A stretch of 64,000 nt of DNA from positions 112,297 to 176,296 of the forward strand of contig JAFUXG010000046.1 in NCBI GenBank assembly GCA_017470935.1, read 5' to 3'. Below, piece after piece: positions 8,806 to 16,859 of the stretch. Source of the stretch: Lachnospiraceae bacterium. GTDB lineage: Bacteria > Bacillota > Clostridia > Lachnospirales > Lachnospiraceae. The translations under genes and the position numbers were made by a program. The notes under the pieces were generated by a model that ran no database searches, was not told the DNA's origin, and saw only the letters and a program-made list of their open reading frames with translations. Position 1 is the first letter of the stretch. The number at the start of each line of letters is the position of its first letter.

Positions 8806-10047
8806 TCAGTCACCCGTCACATATTGCTCAATAGCATCAGCCGCAGCCTTCACGCCTTCCTCCCTGCGAATCCTTTCTCCCGCATCTGTCGCACCCTTAT
8901 CGTATATCCCACTTACCAGATCCTTAAGGGCATTCTCAATCTCCTCCACACTGCACAACCCGTTTCTGATATATAGCGGTGCCGGTCCTGCTCCGATACG
9001 GTTATCCATTCTTCCGTAGAAATACTGATCAAGTGCCAGCGGTATCACAAGCGTTGGCAGCCCTGCACGAAGCCCTAATCCGTTCGTGGTGTTGCCTCCA
9101 TGATGGACTACCGCCCTGACCTTCTTAAATATATACGAATACGGCACAGCTCCGATGAAATACAGCCTGTCCGTATTGACACGATCTGCATCCGATATCT
9201 GCTCTGCCTGAATAACTGCACGGATTCCTGTGTTCTTAACTGCCTTTAATGTTCTCACCTGAAGCTCGGCAAGCTCCTCTGACTCCGCCTTTCCAAAGGC
9301 GACAAAAATCGGCTTGTCCCCGGCTTCGAGAAATGCCTTCAGCTCCTCCGGTTCATTGTAATCAGCCTCCGCTTCTTCCGGATGATACCAGTATCCGGTC
9401 ACATGGATATGCTCTCCCCATGCAGGATCCGGCTTCATCATTACCCTGCTTGTAGGATAAAATGTAAGCAGCTTCCGACCATTCATCTCAGTGTAGGTGC
9501 TGCCTATCCTCCACTTGGGAAGTCCCACGGATTTTCTCCATTTATTAAGCGCTATCATAGTCATAAGGTTCATTCCTGTGGGAAGACCATTATAGCTTTT
9601 CAACACCTTGTCAGAATCATATTCATCCGAATACAGTGAATATTGTCTCGTAGGATCCATCGGGCTGTAAAAATGTCTCACGCATGGAATGCCCAGATAC
9701 TCTGCCGCGTGGTACGCAAAGGCAGAACATGTTCCGTACATCACAAGATCGGAGCCCTTTATTGCGGAAAGTGTCTGTTCCATAAATGCAGGATTCTCCT
9801 TCTTCAATTTGAACATTCCCTTCATAAAATCCATACTGGTCTTGTACTCTGCAACAAGATACTGCATTACATGATCGGCATCCGTATCCAGCTTAAAAAA
9901 CGTAACACCCTTCTTCTCTATAAGCGGTTTGAATGCCTCATGTGTGAGAATGCGAAAATCATGTCCCCTCTCTATCATCTCCTCTCCAAGCTCCGCAAGG
10001 GGATTCACATCCCCACGTGTTCCTACCGCAACTGCTGTAATAATCAT
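8806..10047 (-). CDS. UDP-glycosyltransferase (GT1-like)
   Basis: 413 residues, two Rossmann halves (GT-B). The N-terminus MIITAVAVGTRGDVNPLAELG is the acceptor-side signature of this group. The C-terminal donor-binding block VVHHGGNTTNGLGLRAG followed by PLALDQYFYG matches the H-GG-x-x-T nucleotide-sugar motif. Members glycosylate lipids, sterol-like compounds, antibiotics or other small molecules; the acceptor here is unknown. GC content is slightly higher than in the neighbours. Two overlapping micro-ORFs and a strong promoter lie directly upstream. Confidence 0.9.
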   Translation of the reverse strand: MIITAVAVGTRGDVNPLAELGEEMIERGHDFRILTHEAFKPLIEKKGVTFFKLDTDADHVMQYLVAEYKTSMDFMKGMFKLKKENPAFMEQTLSAIKGSDLVMYGTCSAFAYHAAEYLGIPCVRHFYSPMDPTRQYSLYSDEYDSDKVLKSYNGLPTGMNLMTMIALNKWRKSVGLPKWRIGSTYTEMNGRKLLTFYPTSRVMMKPDPAWGEHIHVTGYWYHPEEAEADYNEPEELKAFLEAGDKPIFVAFGKAESEELAELQVRTLKAVKNTGIRAVIQAEQISDADRVNTDRLYFIGAVPYSYIFKKVRAVVHHGGNTTNGLGLRAGLPTLVIPLALDQYFYGRMDNRIGAGPAPLYIRNGLCSVEEIENALKDLVSGIYDKGATDAGERIRREEGVKAAADAIEQYVTGD

Positions 10048-10054
10048 TTCACCC

Positions 10055-10153
10055 TTAATCCTCCATTTCCGACATTTTACTCAATGAATCAAAGTATTCC
10101 AACCGCATCGTCTTTGCGTCCGAAATAATGTCAAGCTTTATTTTGTTATCCAT
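10055..10153 (-). CDS. Micro-ORF of 32 residues with KTMRLE motif
   Basis: ATG at 10153 with AGGTG 7 nt before it, ending 7 nt before the glycosyltransferase start. The product is MDNKIKLDII, then SDAKTMRLEYFDSL, then a Met/Glu-rich tail. It overlaps the end of the preceding 23-codon hydrophobic ORF. The KTMRLE core recurs at 463-552. It may couple translation into the glycosyltransferase or be a remnant of a larger gene. Confidence 0.45.
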   Translation of the reverse strand: MDNKIKLDIISDAKTMRLEYFDSLSKMSEMED

Positions 10154-10209
10154 GCAATCACCTGTACCAAGATACCCACCAGAACACACACCGGCAGTCC
10201 GATTACCAT
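10138..10209 (-). CDS. Hydrophobic 23-residue micro-ORF
   Basis: ATG at 10209, with AGGAAG about 10 nt upstream. The product is essentially one membrane helix (MVIGLPVCVLVGILVQVIAW) ending in Thr-Lys. Its stop overlaps the start of the 32-codon ORF in another frame. It is the first ORF after a near-consensus promoter at 10244-10271. It could be a small membrane peptide, a leader peptide, or the tail of a decayed membrane-protein gene whose frame is also open upstream of the ATG. Confidence 0.35.
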   Translation of the reverse strand: MVIGLPVCVLVGILVQVIAWITK

Positions 10210-10243
10210 TCCCTTAAGGCTTCCTATTGCATGAAACTCATCT

Positions 10244-10271
10244 ATTATACCAAGCTATAAACAGCGGTCAA
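10244..10271 (-). promoter_or_regulatory. Near-consensus sigma-A promoter
   Basis: Minus strand TTGACC, 16-nt spacer, TATAAT. Transcription would start near 10237 and read through the two micro-ORFs into the glycosyltransferase. Confidence 0.75.
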
Positions 10272-10284
10272 TGCAAAACATACA

Positions 10285-10322
10285 AAAGTGATATAGTTAG
10301 ATTTTTCTAACTATATCACTTT
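10285..10322. terminator. Long perfect hairpin, probable terminator
   Basis: 16-bp inverted repeat (AAAGTGATATAGTTAG / CTAACTATATCACTTT) around a 6-nt T-rich loop. It lies between the end of the ABC permease (10377) and the promoter at 10244-10271, so it should separate the two minus-strand transcripts. Confidence 0.7.
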
Positions 10323-10376
10323 ACCAAAACAAATTCAATATATCAATTTTGTGATCACATAGGTTTAAACATAAGT

Positions 10377-12449
10377 CTACCCCTTTATCATCCTTCTGCT
10401 TGTAAAATAAGTCACCAGAAAATACCCTCCATAAATGAGCACTATAACTAAAGAAGTCATGACGATGGAACTTCCAAGCTCTGAGCCTGTATCGAAGGTT
10501 TCCAGAACGAGATTCGCCATCTTGAGACCGAATACGGAGTGAATCACTGCCAATAACATAGGAAACAGGAAGAAAATGCCAATCTGCTTGAACAACGCAC
10601 CGTTGATCATCCGCTCGTCAGTTCCCAATTTTCTTAATATCATGAACCGCTCCACATTGTCAGCACTTTCGGAAAGCTCCTTTAATGCTAGCACCGCAGC
10701 ACTTGCCATCAGAAACACAATGCCCACATACAGACCGATAAAGGTAATCATAGCCCCAAGTCCCACTGTACTTTCAGTGACATATCTTCTGCTCTCCATA
10801 CTTATCAGGGTATCAACAGTCCACATCCGTTTTAACATACTTTGAAGTTCCTTCTCGATTGCGTCCCCATCTTCCTCATTATCTGCTCTGTAATTTGCTA
10901 TCAGCATATTAGTAGATACTGCACCTTCATCCACAACAGCATCCGGAACAACAAAAATACCAATGTTAATATGATTTGAGGAAATAGAGATAAAACCATC
11001 CTGACACTCGCCGTATTTGCTTTGCAGTTCATGTCCGAATATGGAAGCATTTCTGCCATTCTTCAATACCTGATTCCGCACCTCTACCATACTGGCAAAA
11101 TCTGCCACCAGCACATATTCATCATCCTTTAATGTGAAGGTCTCTTTTCCATACGCCTTAGCCACCTTGTTATAATCAGAGAGCTTCATGATCATTTCCT
11201 TTTGTTCAGCAAATATAAATGTGTAATAATTTTCCATATCATTTATAATGTCTCCCATAGAATCTCCCATGGTGAAATTATCATCCTCATAGGTATTCAC
11301 CTCAACAATATCTGTAAGCTTATCATCCACATCAAAACCATTTTGTTGAAGCGTTTCCCTGATGCTCACCTTAGAATCGGCAAGTAATGCCTCCCGATTC
11401 TCATAATCCTCAAGCTCATCCTCCGTCATATTACATTTTTTCTCAAGATTAACATCACAGGGTGTCATCTCCCTTATATTCTTGTTCATGGACTGACTTA
11501 AAGAAAATGCAGTACCAAGCATACATATCGTAAGGAACAGCATCAGACAGATTATGGTCATGGCAAAAACCATGGTATTTGCCTTGCTTGAAAACTGACG
11601 AAGAACAAAGCTGTTCAGCTTTCGGTAATATACACTCTTAATCCTTGTGAAAATGGTCAGCAGCATTCCCGACACCGACCAGAAGATGAAGAAGGTAGAT
11701 ACCGAACCCATCACAATTACCTTAATCATATCCGAGCTTGCATCCATGTCATACAGATTAACTGTAACCTGATAATAGGCATAGCCCAACACCACTGCGG
11801 ATATAATGAATATGATGGAACATAGGATTGGATTTTTCAGCTTCAGCTTCTCACTTTTCTTTGACGCATATAGCAGATCGATAAGCTTGCATTTACCGAT
11901 AGAAATGGTATTAAATAATATCACAACCACATACATGATACCAAAGTATATACAGGTCTTTACAAAGGATTCCTTAGAAAATGTAAATGTATATCTGCTC
12001 ATATCTGCCTCGAAAATATCAGCCACAAGAACGCTCATAAACTGGGATATCACAACTCCGATAATAAGTCCCACCAGCAGAGAAAGGATTCCCACCACAA
12101 CAGTCTCTATCAGTAGTATACCCGACATTTTCCGTTTGCTCATGCCAAGGGTTAAGTATATGCCAAACTCCTTGTTCCTCCGCTTAATAAGAAAGCGGCT
12201 TGCATAGACAATAAGCGCACCCAGTACGACTGCCACAAACACACTGACACCGCTCAATGTTGTGTTCATCAATTCGATGATTTCGTGGGTGGTATCGTTG
12301 ACATTCAGCATTACGGTCTGGGATTCCAACGCATTGAAGATATAGAATATAGTAACGCCTATCACTAGGGTGAAAAAATATATGGCATAATCCCTTATGC
12401 TTTTTCCGAGGTTTTTAATCGCTATCTTAAAGAGCATCGCTGACGTCAC
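10377..12449 (-). CDS. Bce-type ABC transporter permease
   Basis: 690 residues with the FtsX/BceB layout: one N-terminal helix (YAIYFFTLVIGVTIFYIF), clusters of helices, a large extracellular loop (about residues 325-545), and a terminal helix set. These permeases remove or sense peptide antibiotics that bind cell-wall lipid intermediates. It overlaps the ATPase gene by 23 nt, so translation is coupled. A matching sensor kinase and regulator lie 2.5-4 kb upstream, separated by an unrelated ATPase unit. Confidence 0.92.
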   Translation of the reverse strand: MTSAMLFKIAIKNLGKSIRDYAIYFFTLVIGVTIFYIFNALESQTVMLNVNDTTHEIIELMNTTLSGVSVFVAVVLGALIVYASRFLIKRRNKEFGIYLTLGMSKRKMSGILLIETVVVGILSLLVGLIIGVVISQFMSVLVADIFEADMSRYTFTFSKESFVKTCIYFGIMYVVVILFNTISIGKCKLIDLLYASKKSEKLKLKNPILCSIIFIISAVVLGYAYYQVTVNLYDMDASSDMIKVIVMGSVSTFFIFWSVSGMLLTIFTRIKSVYYRKLNSFVLRQFSSKANTMVFAMTIICLMLFLTICMLGTAFSLSQSMNKNIREMTPCDVNLEKKCNMTEDELEDYENREALLADSKVSIRETLQQNGFDVDDKLTDIVEVNTYEDDNFTMGDSMGDIINDMENYYTFIFAEQKEMIMKLSDYNKVAKAYGKETFTLKDDEYVLVADFASMVEVRNQVLKNGRNASIFGHELQSKYGECQDGFISISSNHINIGIFVVPDAVVDEGAVSTNMLIANYRADNEEDGDAIEKELQSMLKRMWTVDTLISMESRRYVTESTVGLGAMITFIGLYVGIVFLMASAAVLALKELSESADNVERFMILRKLGTDERMINGALFKQIGIFFLFPMLLAVIHSVFGLKMANLVLETFDTGSELGSSIVMTSLVIVLIYGGYFLVTYFTSRRMIKG

Positions 12450-13194
12450 CTCCCAACAGTGAGATTACATCAATGATCTCGCCGAAGAATTCCTTTCTGG
12501 CTCTGCCTCCCCGCATGATCTCATTGAACATTTTTCCATCCTTGATGAAGATGACACGGCTGGCGTATGAAGCGGTAAATGCATCATGTGTAACCATCAA
12601 AATGGTGGCGTCCAGGCCTTCATTTAAGTAGCGGAAGCTTTCCAACAGCATTTTTGAGGACTTGGAATCCAAGGCTCCTGTCGGCTCGTCGGCAAGCACC
12701 AGCTTCGGGTCTGTGACAATCGCCCTCGCCGCTGCAATGCGCTGCTTCTGCCCGCCGCTCATCTGATAGGGGTATTTGTTAAGAACATCTTCTATCCCCA
12801 GCTCCTTTGCGGTCTGATTCACCCTGTTAGCAATTTCATTCTTGGAAATATTCTGAATGGAAAGTGCCAGAGCTATATTCTCATATGCCGTTAAGGTATC
12901 TAACAGATTGAAGTCCTGAAAGATGAAACCAAGCTCCTCCCTTCGGAACTGATTAAGTGAATTGCCCTTTAGCTTTGTGATGTCCTGCCCTGCCACATAG
13001 ATGTGGCCTGATGTCACCTTGTCAATGGTGGAAATGCAGTTAAGAAGTGTAGTCTTACCTGAGCCTGATGCTCCCATGATCGCCACATACTCCCCCTTCT
13101 CCACCACAAAGGACACATTATCAAGTGCCTTTGTCAGGGATGATTTGCTGCCGTAGTATTTCTCTACATGCTCGATTGATAATATTGTTTCCAT
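12427..13194 (-). CDS. Bce-type ABC transporter ATP-binding protein
   Basis: 255 residues from the ATG at 13194 (AAGGAG 8 nt upstream). It has Walker A GASGSGKTTLLN, Q-loop FIFQDFNLL, signature MSGGQKQRIAAARAI, Walker B LVLADEPTGALD and switch His VTHD. It pairs with the downstream permease, whose start lies inside this gene. The leader contains an inverted repeat (13206-13240) that ends right at the ribosome site. Confidence 0.95.
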   Translation of the reverse strand: METILSIEHVEKYYGSKSSLTKALDNVSFVVEKGEYVAIMGASGSGKTTLLNCISTIDKVTSGHIYVAGQDITKLKGNSLNQFRREELGFIFQDFNLLDTLTAYENIALALSIQNISKNEIANRVNQTAKELGIEDVLNKYPYQMSGGQKQRIAAARAIVTDPKLVLADEPTGALDSKSSKMLLESFRYLNEGLDATILMVTHDAFTASYASRVIFIKDGKMFNEIMRGGRARKEFFGEIIDVISLLGGDVSDAL

Positions 13195-13205
13195 AGTGTA
13201 CTCCT

Positions 13206-13255
13206 TTTCTGTAGACATTTTATGTTTCTTTCTACAGAAATTATAGTTATATTAT
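13206..13255 (-). promoter_or_regulatory. Shared -10 block with inverted repeat, ABC operon
   Basis: The minus strand reads ATAATATAACTATAAT (13240-13255), then the 10-bp arms TTTCTGTAGA / TCTACAGAAA (13206-13215 and 13231-13240) with a 15-nt spacer, then AAGGAG. The block ATTATAGTTAT on the plus strand recurs upstream of trpS and of the small gene at 42674, again next to an inverted repeat. It is a likely promoter with an operator or leader hairpin near +1. Confidence 0.55.
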
Positions 13256-13322
13256 GTTCTGCTGTCGCTCGTTCAATATTACCGAACCTTACAATTTTGT
13301 AACATATAAAAAAATTAAAAGA

Positions 13323-13346
13323 AAAGTCCTGCTTTTGCAGAACTTT
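13323..13346 (-). terminator. Terminator of the AAA-DUF4143 gene
   Basis: 10-bp stem (AAAGTTCTGC / GCAGGACTTT on the minus strand, with G-U pairing) and AAAA loop, followed by TCTTTTAATTTTTTT. It lies 22 nt after the gene stop at 13368. Confidence 0.85.
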
Positions 13347-13367
13347 CCGGCATATTCTCCAGTCTCA

Positions 13368-14663
13368 CTATTTTAAAAGATCTTCATCTAATAAGAACTG
13401 TTCAATACCCATGTAAGTGATTCCTCTTTCATCCTGCCACGGTTTAAGATAATCACGTACAACAACAATCTTACTGAAGGAATCAGGTATTCGCACCAGA
13501 GATGCTGTCTCCTGTTCTTTCTTATCCGGGTCTGCTATCGATAACGCCGACTGAATATAGAATCTCCTGCCACCCTTGTTAACAACAAAGTCAACCTCCA
13601 ACTGCTTGCGTATTTTCTTACCGGAGGAATCCTTTGTATTATATTCCACAACTCCTACATCCACATTCATACCCCTGCGAACGAGATCATTGTATATTAC
13701 ATTTTCCATGATATGTGTTTCCTCTAACTGTCTAAAACCCAGTCTGGCATTGCGAAGTCCCAGATCAGTATAGTAGTATTTTGCAGGAGTACCAATATAC
13801 TTCCTACCCTTAACATCATATCGAGCTGCTTTTTTTATCAAGAACGATTCCTCAAAATAACTGATATATTTTTCTATAGTTTCCGAGCCGATGGAAATCT
13901 GGCGTTCGCTTTTGAATGTATTTGCCAACTTGCTCGGATTAGTAAATGATCCTATTCCGGATGCAAGAATATCAAGCAGTATATCCAGTACCTCAGTGTC
14001 ATTCTTTATTTCATGGCGTTCAAGCACATCTTTTATATATGTCCGATCAAAGAGATCATTTAAGTACTGACTCTTATCCTCATGTGTTTCCATTGACAGT
14101 GCAAGCGGCATGCCTCCATAGGTATAATAGTCCTGCCATGCTCCACGCTTATCCCCTTCGTATGATTCATAAAATTCTGCAAAAGAAAGAGGATACATGC
14201 GTATCTCGTCTCCTCTGTCTCTAAAATTTGTCAATATATCAGATGATAACATTTTGGAATTGCTCCCGGTAATATATACATCAGCATTTTGCATCTGCAT
14301 AAAACCAAGGACAACATCAATAAATGTTATTTTTGCATCTGCATTATCTACATACGGATTCTGGATTTCAGAAACAAACTGTATCTCATCGATGAAAATA
14401 TAGTATTTTTTCCGGACATCGACCATATGCTCTCGTATAAATTTATCCAGTTCCATCGGATTACGGTACTTGGCATTCTCTAAAATATCCAATGCTAATG
14501 CAATGATCTGATCCTCATGGATGCCTTCACCCAAAAGCCAATCACGATATAACTGAAAAAGTAAAACAGATTTTCCACTTCTACGAAGACCTGTTATTAT
14601 CTTAATTCGCCCATTATCCTTTTTTGAAATCAATTTATTTAAATATTGTTTTCTGGGATACAT
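13368..14663 (-). CDS. AAA ATPase with DUF4143 domain
   Basis: 431 residues from the ATG at 14663 (GAGGT 7 nt upstream). It has Walker A GLRRSGKSVLLFQL, Walker B YYIFIDEIQFV and sensor VYITGSNSKML. A winged-helix-like segment (SIGSETIEKYISYFEESFLI) is followed by DUF4143, with a PD-(D/E)XK-like core (RKQLEVDFVVNKGGRRFYIQSAL). The family is widespread, often in multiple copies, with unclear function; roles in defence or regulation have been suggested. It forms an independent unit with its own promoter, flanking palindromes and terminator, sitting inside the Bce-type module. Confidence 0.92.
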   Translation of the reverse strand: MYPRKQYLNKLISKKDNGRIKIITGLRRSGKSVLLFQLYRDWLLGEGIHEDQIIALALDILENAKYRNPMELDKFIREHMVDVRKKYYIFIDEIQFVSEIQNPYVDNADAKITFIDVVLGFMQMQNADVYITGSNSKMLSSDILTNFRDRGDEIRMYPLSFAEFYESYEGDKRGAWQDYYTYGGMPLALSMETHEDKSQYLNDLFDRTYIKDVLERHEIKNDTEVLDILLDILASGIGSFTNPSKLANTFKSERQISIGSETIEKYISYFEESFLIKKAARYDVKGRKYIGTPAKYYYTDLGLRNARLGFRQLEETHIMENVIYNDLVRRGMNVDVGVVEYNTKDSSGKKIRKQLEVDFVVNKGGRRFYIQSALSIADPDKKEQETASLVRIPDSFSKIVVVRDYLKPWQDERGITYMGIEQFLLDEDLLK

Positions 14664-14684
14664 ATTTTGACCTCGTGATTTTTT

Positions 14685-14698
14685 TGCGGTTATCCGCA
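14685..14698. repeat. Palindrome copy 1 (TGCGGTTATCCGCA)
   Basis: TGCGGTTATCCGCA: 5-bp arms around TTAT, flanked by T-runs on the plus strand. It lies between the -10 at 14713 and the ribosome site, so it would be near +15 of the transcript. It is the same element as at 14758-14775. Confidence 0.75.
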
Positions 14699-14712
14699 TT
14701 TTTTTTATATAT

Positions 14713-14741
14713 AATATATCATTTACCATTTGTCACGTCAA
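14713..14741 (-). promoter_or_regulatory. Promoter of the AAA-DUF4143 gene
   Basis: Minus strand TTGACG, 17-nt spacer, TATATT. It is bracketed by the two palindromes, which looks like an operator arrangement for self-regulation or for an unknown repressor. Confidence 0.7.
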
Positions 14742-14757
14742 TATATTTAATGAAAAA

Positions 14758-14775
14758 ATTGCGGTTATCCGCAAT
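14758..14775. repeat. Palindrome copy 2 (ATTGCGGTTATCCGCAAT)
   Basis: 7-bp arms around TTAT, centred about 75 bp from copy 1 and just upstream of the -35. On the minus strand it is followed by a T-run, so it might also terminate the sensor-kinase transcript. Confidence 0.75.
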
Positions 14776-14902
14776 TTTTTTCATACATAAACATTTATTA
14801 ATATTTAAAACTTTTACTTTGGCTTCTTTAACATTATAAGAAGTATCTCCAATATATACCTATCCAATTCTCCGTTTCCATAAGTATTATTTTGAGTCTC
14901 AA

Positions 14903-15925
14903 TTAATTATTATGAAAAGTAATACAGACTCTCGTATACTCTCCCTGCTCGGATTCAATGTTAATGCTATGACCTAATTTCCGGCACAGTTCCTTTGTAA
15001 TATGTAATCCCATACCCGTTGATTTTGAACGGATCCTCCCATTATATCCGGTAAATGATTTTTCAAATACCCTGCCTATATCCTCAGATGGAATTCCAAT
15101 TCCGTTGTCCTCGATATACAGACAGACAGCCATTCTATCTTCCATTTTATTTTCTGCCCATATATGGATATATGAATCAACATTATCACGCTTGTATTTG
15201 ATGCTGTTGTTCATAATCTGTCCGAGTATAAATGTTATCCATTTCATATCAGTAATGACATGTGTTACATATTCTTCTGATGTATTATAATCAACAACAA
15301 GTTCAATCCCGCTCTCCAACAGATCATCCTTATACTTAAGTGCCACATCACGAACAATCTCGGACAGTGCAGTTTTTGCTATTCTGTAATCCTTCTCGGC
15401 ATTCTCAGACCTGGCATAGTAAAGCACCTGCTCCACATAGTTTTCTATTCTGCGAATATCCTTCAGATTCTTCTTATCCTCATCCCTTCCGCTATTATGA
15501 ATTCTTAAGGACAGTGCCGCAAGTGGAAGCTTGACCTCATGAATCCACATTTCAATATATTCCTTGAACTGTTCGTTATGAAGTTCTAATTCCTTAACAT
15601 TTTCTGTCATGGATTTATCAATGTCATATAGTGCATTGCATAATATTTTTCCATCGAGAAATTCGGGCTCAGAGAGTGTTTCCAGCACCAGATACGCCTT
15701 GTCAAGCCGTTCTACATTGGATAATAGTTCATTATAGAAATGTTTTCTTCTGTAATACCCGTATAAAGTAAAAATGATAAGACAGATAATCATTATGGAT
15801 AATACCATGAACATAAGAGAAGCATTTACACGAAATACCGCAAGCAGATATCCGATAAATGCAATCGCCGCAACAGACACAGACAGATAGAACACCTTGT
15901 CCTTAATATACTCCGAAAATCTCAT
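14903..15925 (-). CDS. BceS-like intramembrane-sensing histidine kinase
   Basis: 340 residues. Two helices near residues 12-30 and 35-56 are separated by only a few residues, the hallmark of kinases that sense through their transporter. The phosphoacceptor is in WIHEVKLPLAAL. The N box is FILGQIMNNSIKY, G1 is DNGIGIPSEDIGRVFEKSF and G2 is TGMGLHI. It overlaps the regulator gene by 4 nt. It is expected to respond to peptide antibiotics together with the ABC pair downstream. Confidence 0.94.
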   Translation of the reverse strand: MRFSEYIKDKVFYLSVSVAAIAFIGYLLAVFRVNASLMFMVLSIMIICLIIFTLYGYYRRKHFYNELLSNVERLDKAYLVLETLSEPEFLDGKILCNALYDIDKSMTENVKELELHNEQFKEYIEMWIHEVKLPLAALSLRIHNSGRDEDKKNLKDIRRIENYVEQVLYYARSENAEKDYRIAKTALSEIVRDVALKYKDDLLESGIELVVDYNTSEEYVTHVITDMKWITFILGQIMNNSIKYKRDNVDSYIHIWAENKMEDRMAVCLYIEDNGIGIPSEDIGRVFEKSFTGYNGRIRSKSTGMGLHITKELCRKLGHSINIESEQGEYTRVCITFHNN

Positions 15926-16821
15926 TGTAATATATACCCCTGTCCCTTTCTTGTATCGATTGCATTCTCCACTCCGGCTTCACGCAGCTTGCTTCTTAGA
16001 CGGCTGATGTTGACCGTCAGTGTATTGTCATTGACGAATTCATTGTTGTTCCAAAGATCCGTTATTAGCTCATCCCTGGTAACAATACGGTTTTGATTAT
16101 TAAGAAGATATGAGAAAATGAGCATCTCGTTCTTGGTAAGAAGTATCTCCTGTGTAGCATCTGTGCTACCGATGTAAGTTGAACTGTCAATATCTTTGCT
16201 CTCATATTTCTTTTTTGTTGATACTTTTGTATCAGTCATTACTTCATTACATAAAGACATGTCATCATTTATCAAGTCATTATGTCCTATAGCATCTGCC
16301 ATGCCATCATCTACCCTGACCTCTCCTGCCTTATCATATATAGTGTTTCCAATCACATTATTTCCCTTGACCTCAACCGGCAATTCCCTGCGCAGAACAC
16401 CTTTGCGCATATCCACCGTAAGTCCACGGTACCTTAACTCATCAGACACACTCCCCATACGTTTGAAAATATTGTTGATTCTAAGAAGTAAAAGTGTCGG
16501 ATTGTAAGGCTTTGTGATATAATCATCCGCCCCATAGCTCATGGAAAGCACTTCGTCCATCTCGGTATTACGGCTTGTCACCATGATTACCGGAACATCA
16601 GACTCCCTGCGAAGCTCCTTCAATAACACTTCACCATTTATATAAGGTATATTGATGTCTAACAATATCAGATCGGCATTTGCTGTTAGCATAAGCTCCT
16701 TGGCACTTTTGAAATCATAAAGTACCTCAGTCTCATATCCTGCATTTTTCAAAAGCACCTCTAATTCCTCACTGATATCCTTATCGTCCTCCACTATTAG
16801 TATCTTTTTTGAACTAGTCAT
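15922..16821 (-). CDS. OmpR-family response regulator with inserted linker
   Basis: 299 residues, about 70 more than usual. The receiver has acidic ED at 11-12, phosphoacceptor Asp55 (LILLDINIP) and Lys104 (ITKPYNP). The winged helix starts normally (LRYRGLTVDMRKGVLRRELP, about 129-148), is interrupted by a polar Asp/Asn/Thr-rich segment (about 151-225), and resumes at LLTKNEMLIFSYLL through VNISRLRSKLREAG. The insertion falls in the N-terminal beta hairpin of the DNA-binding domain. The start has AGGAGC upstream. It is the partner of the overlapping kinase. Confidence 0.93.
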   Translation of the reverse strand: MTSSKKILIVEDDKDISEELEVLLKNAGYETEVLYDFKSAKELMLTANADLILLDINIPYINGEVLLKELRRESDVPVIMVTSRNTEMDEVLSMSYGADDYITKPYNPTLLLLRINNIFKRMGSVSDELRYRGLTVDMRKGVLRRELPVEVKGNNVIGNTIYDKAGEVRVDDGMADAIGHNDLINDDMSLCNEVMTDTKVSTKKKYESKDIDSSTYIGSTDATQEILLTKNEMLIFSYLLNNQNRIVTRDELITDLWNNNEFVNDNTLTVNISRLRSKLREAGVENAIDTRKGQGYILQ

Positions 16822-16859
16822 TTCATCTGCTCCTATCTATTTGTCGGAATAACAACATC

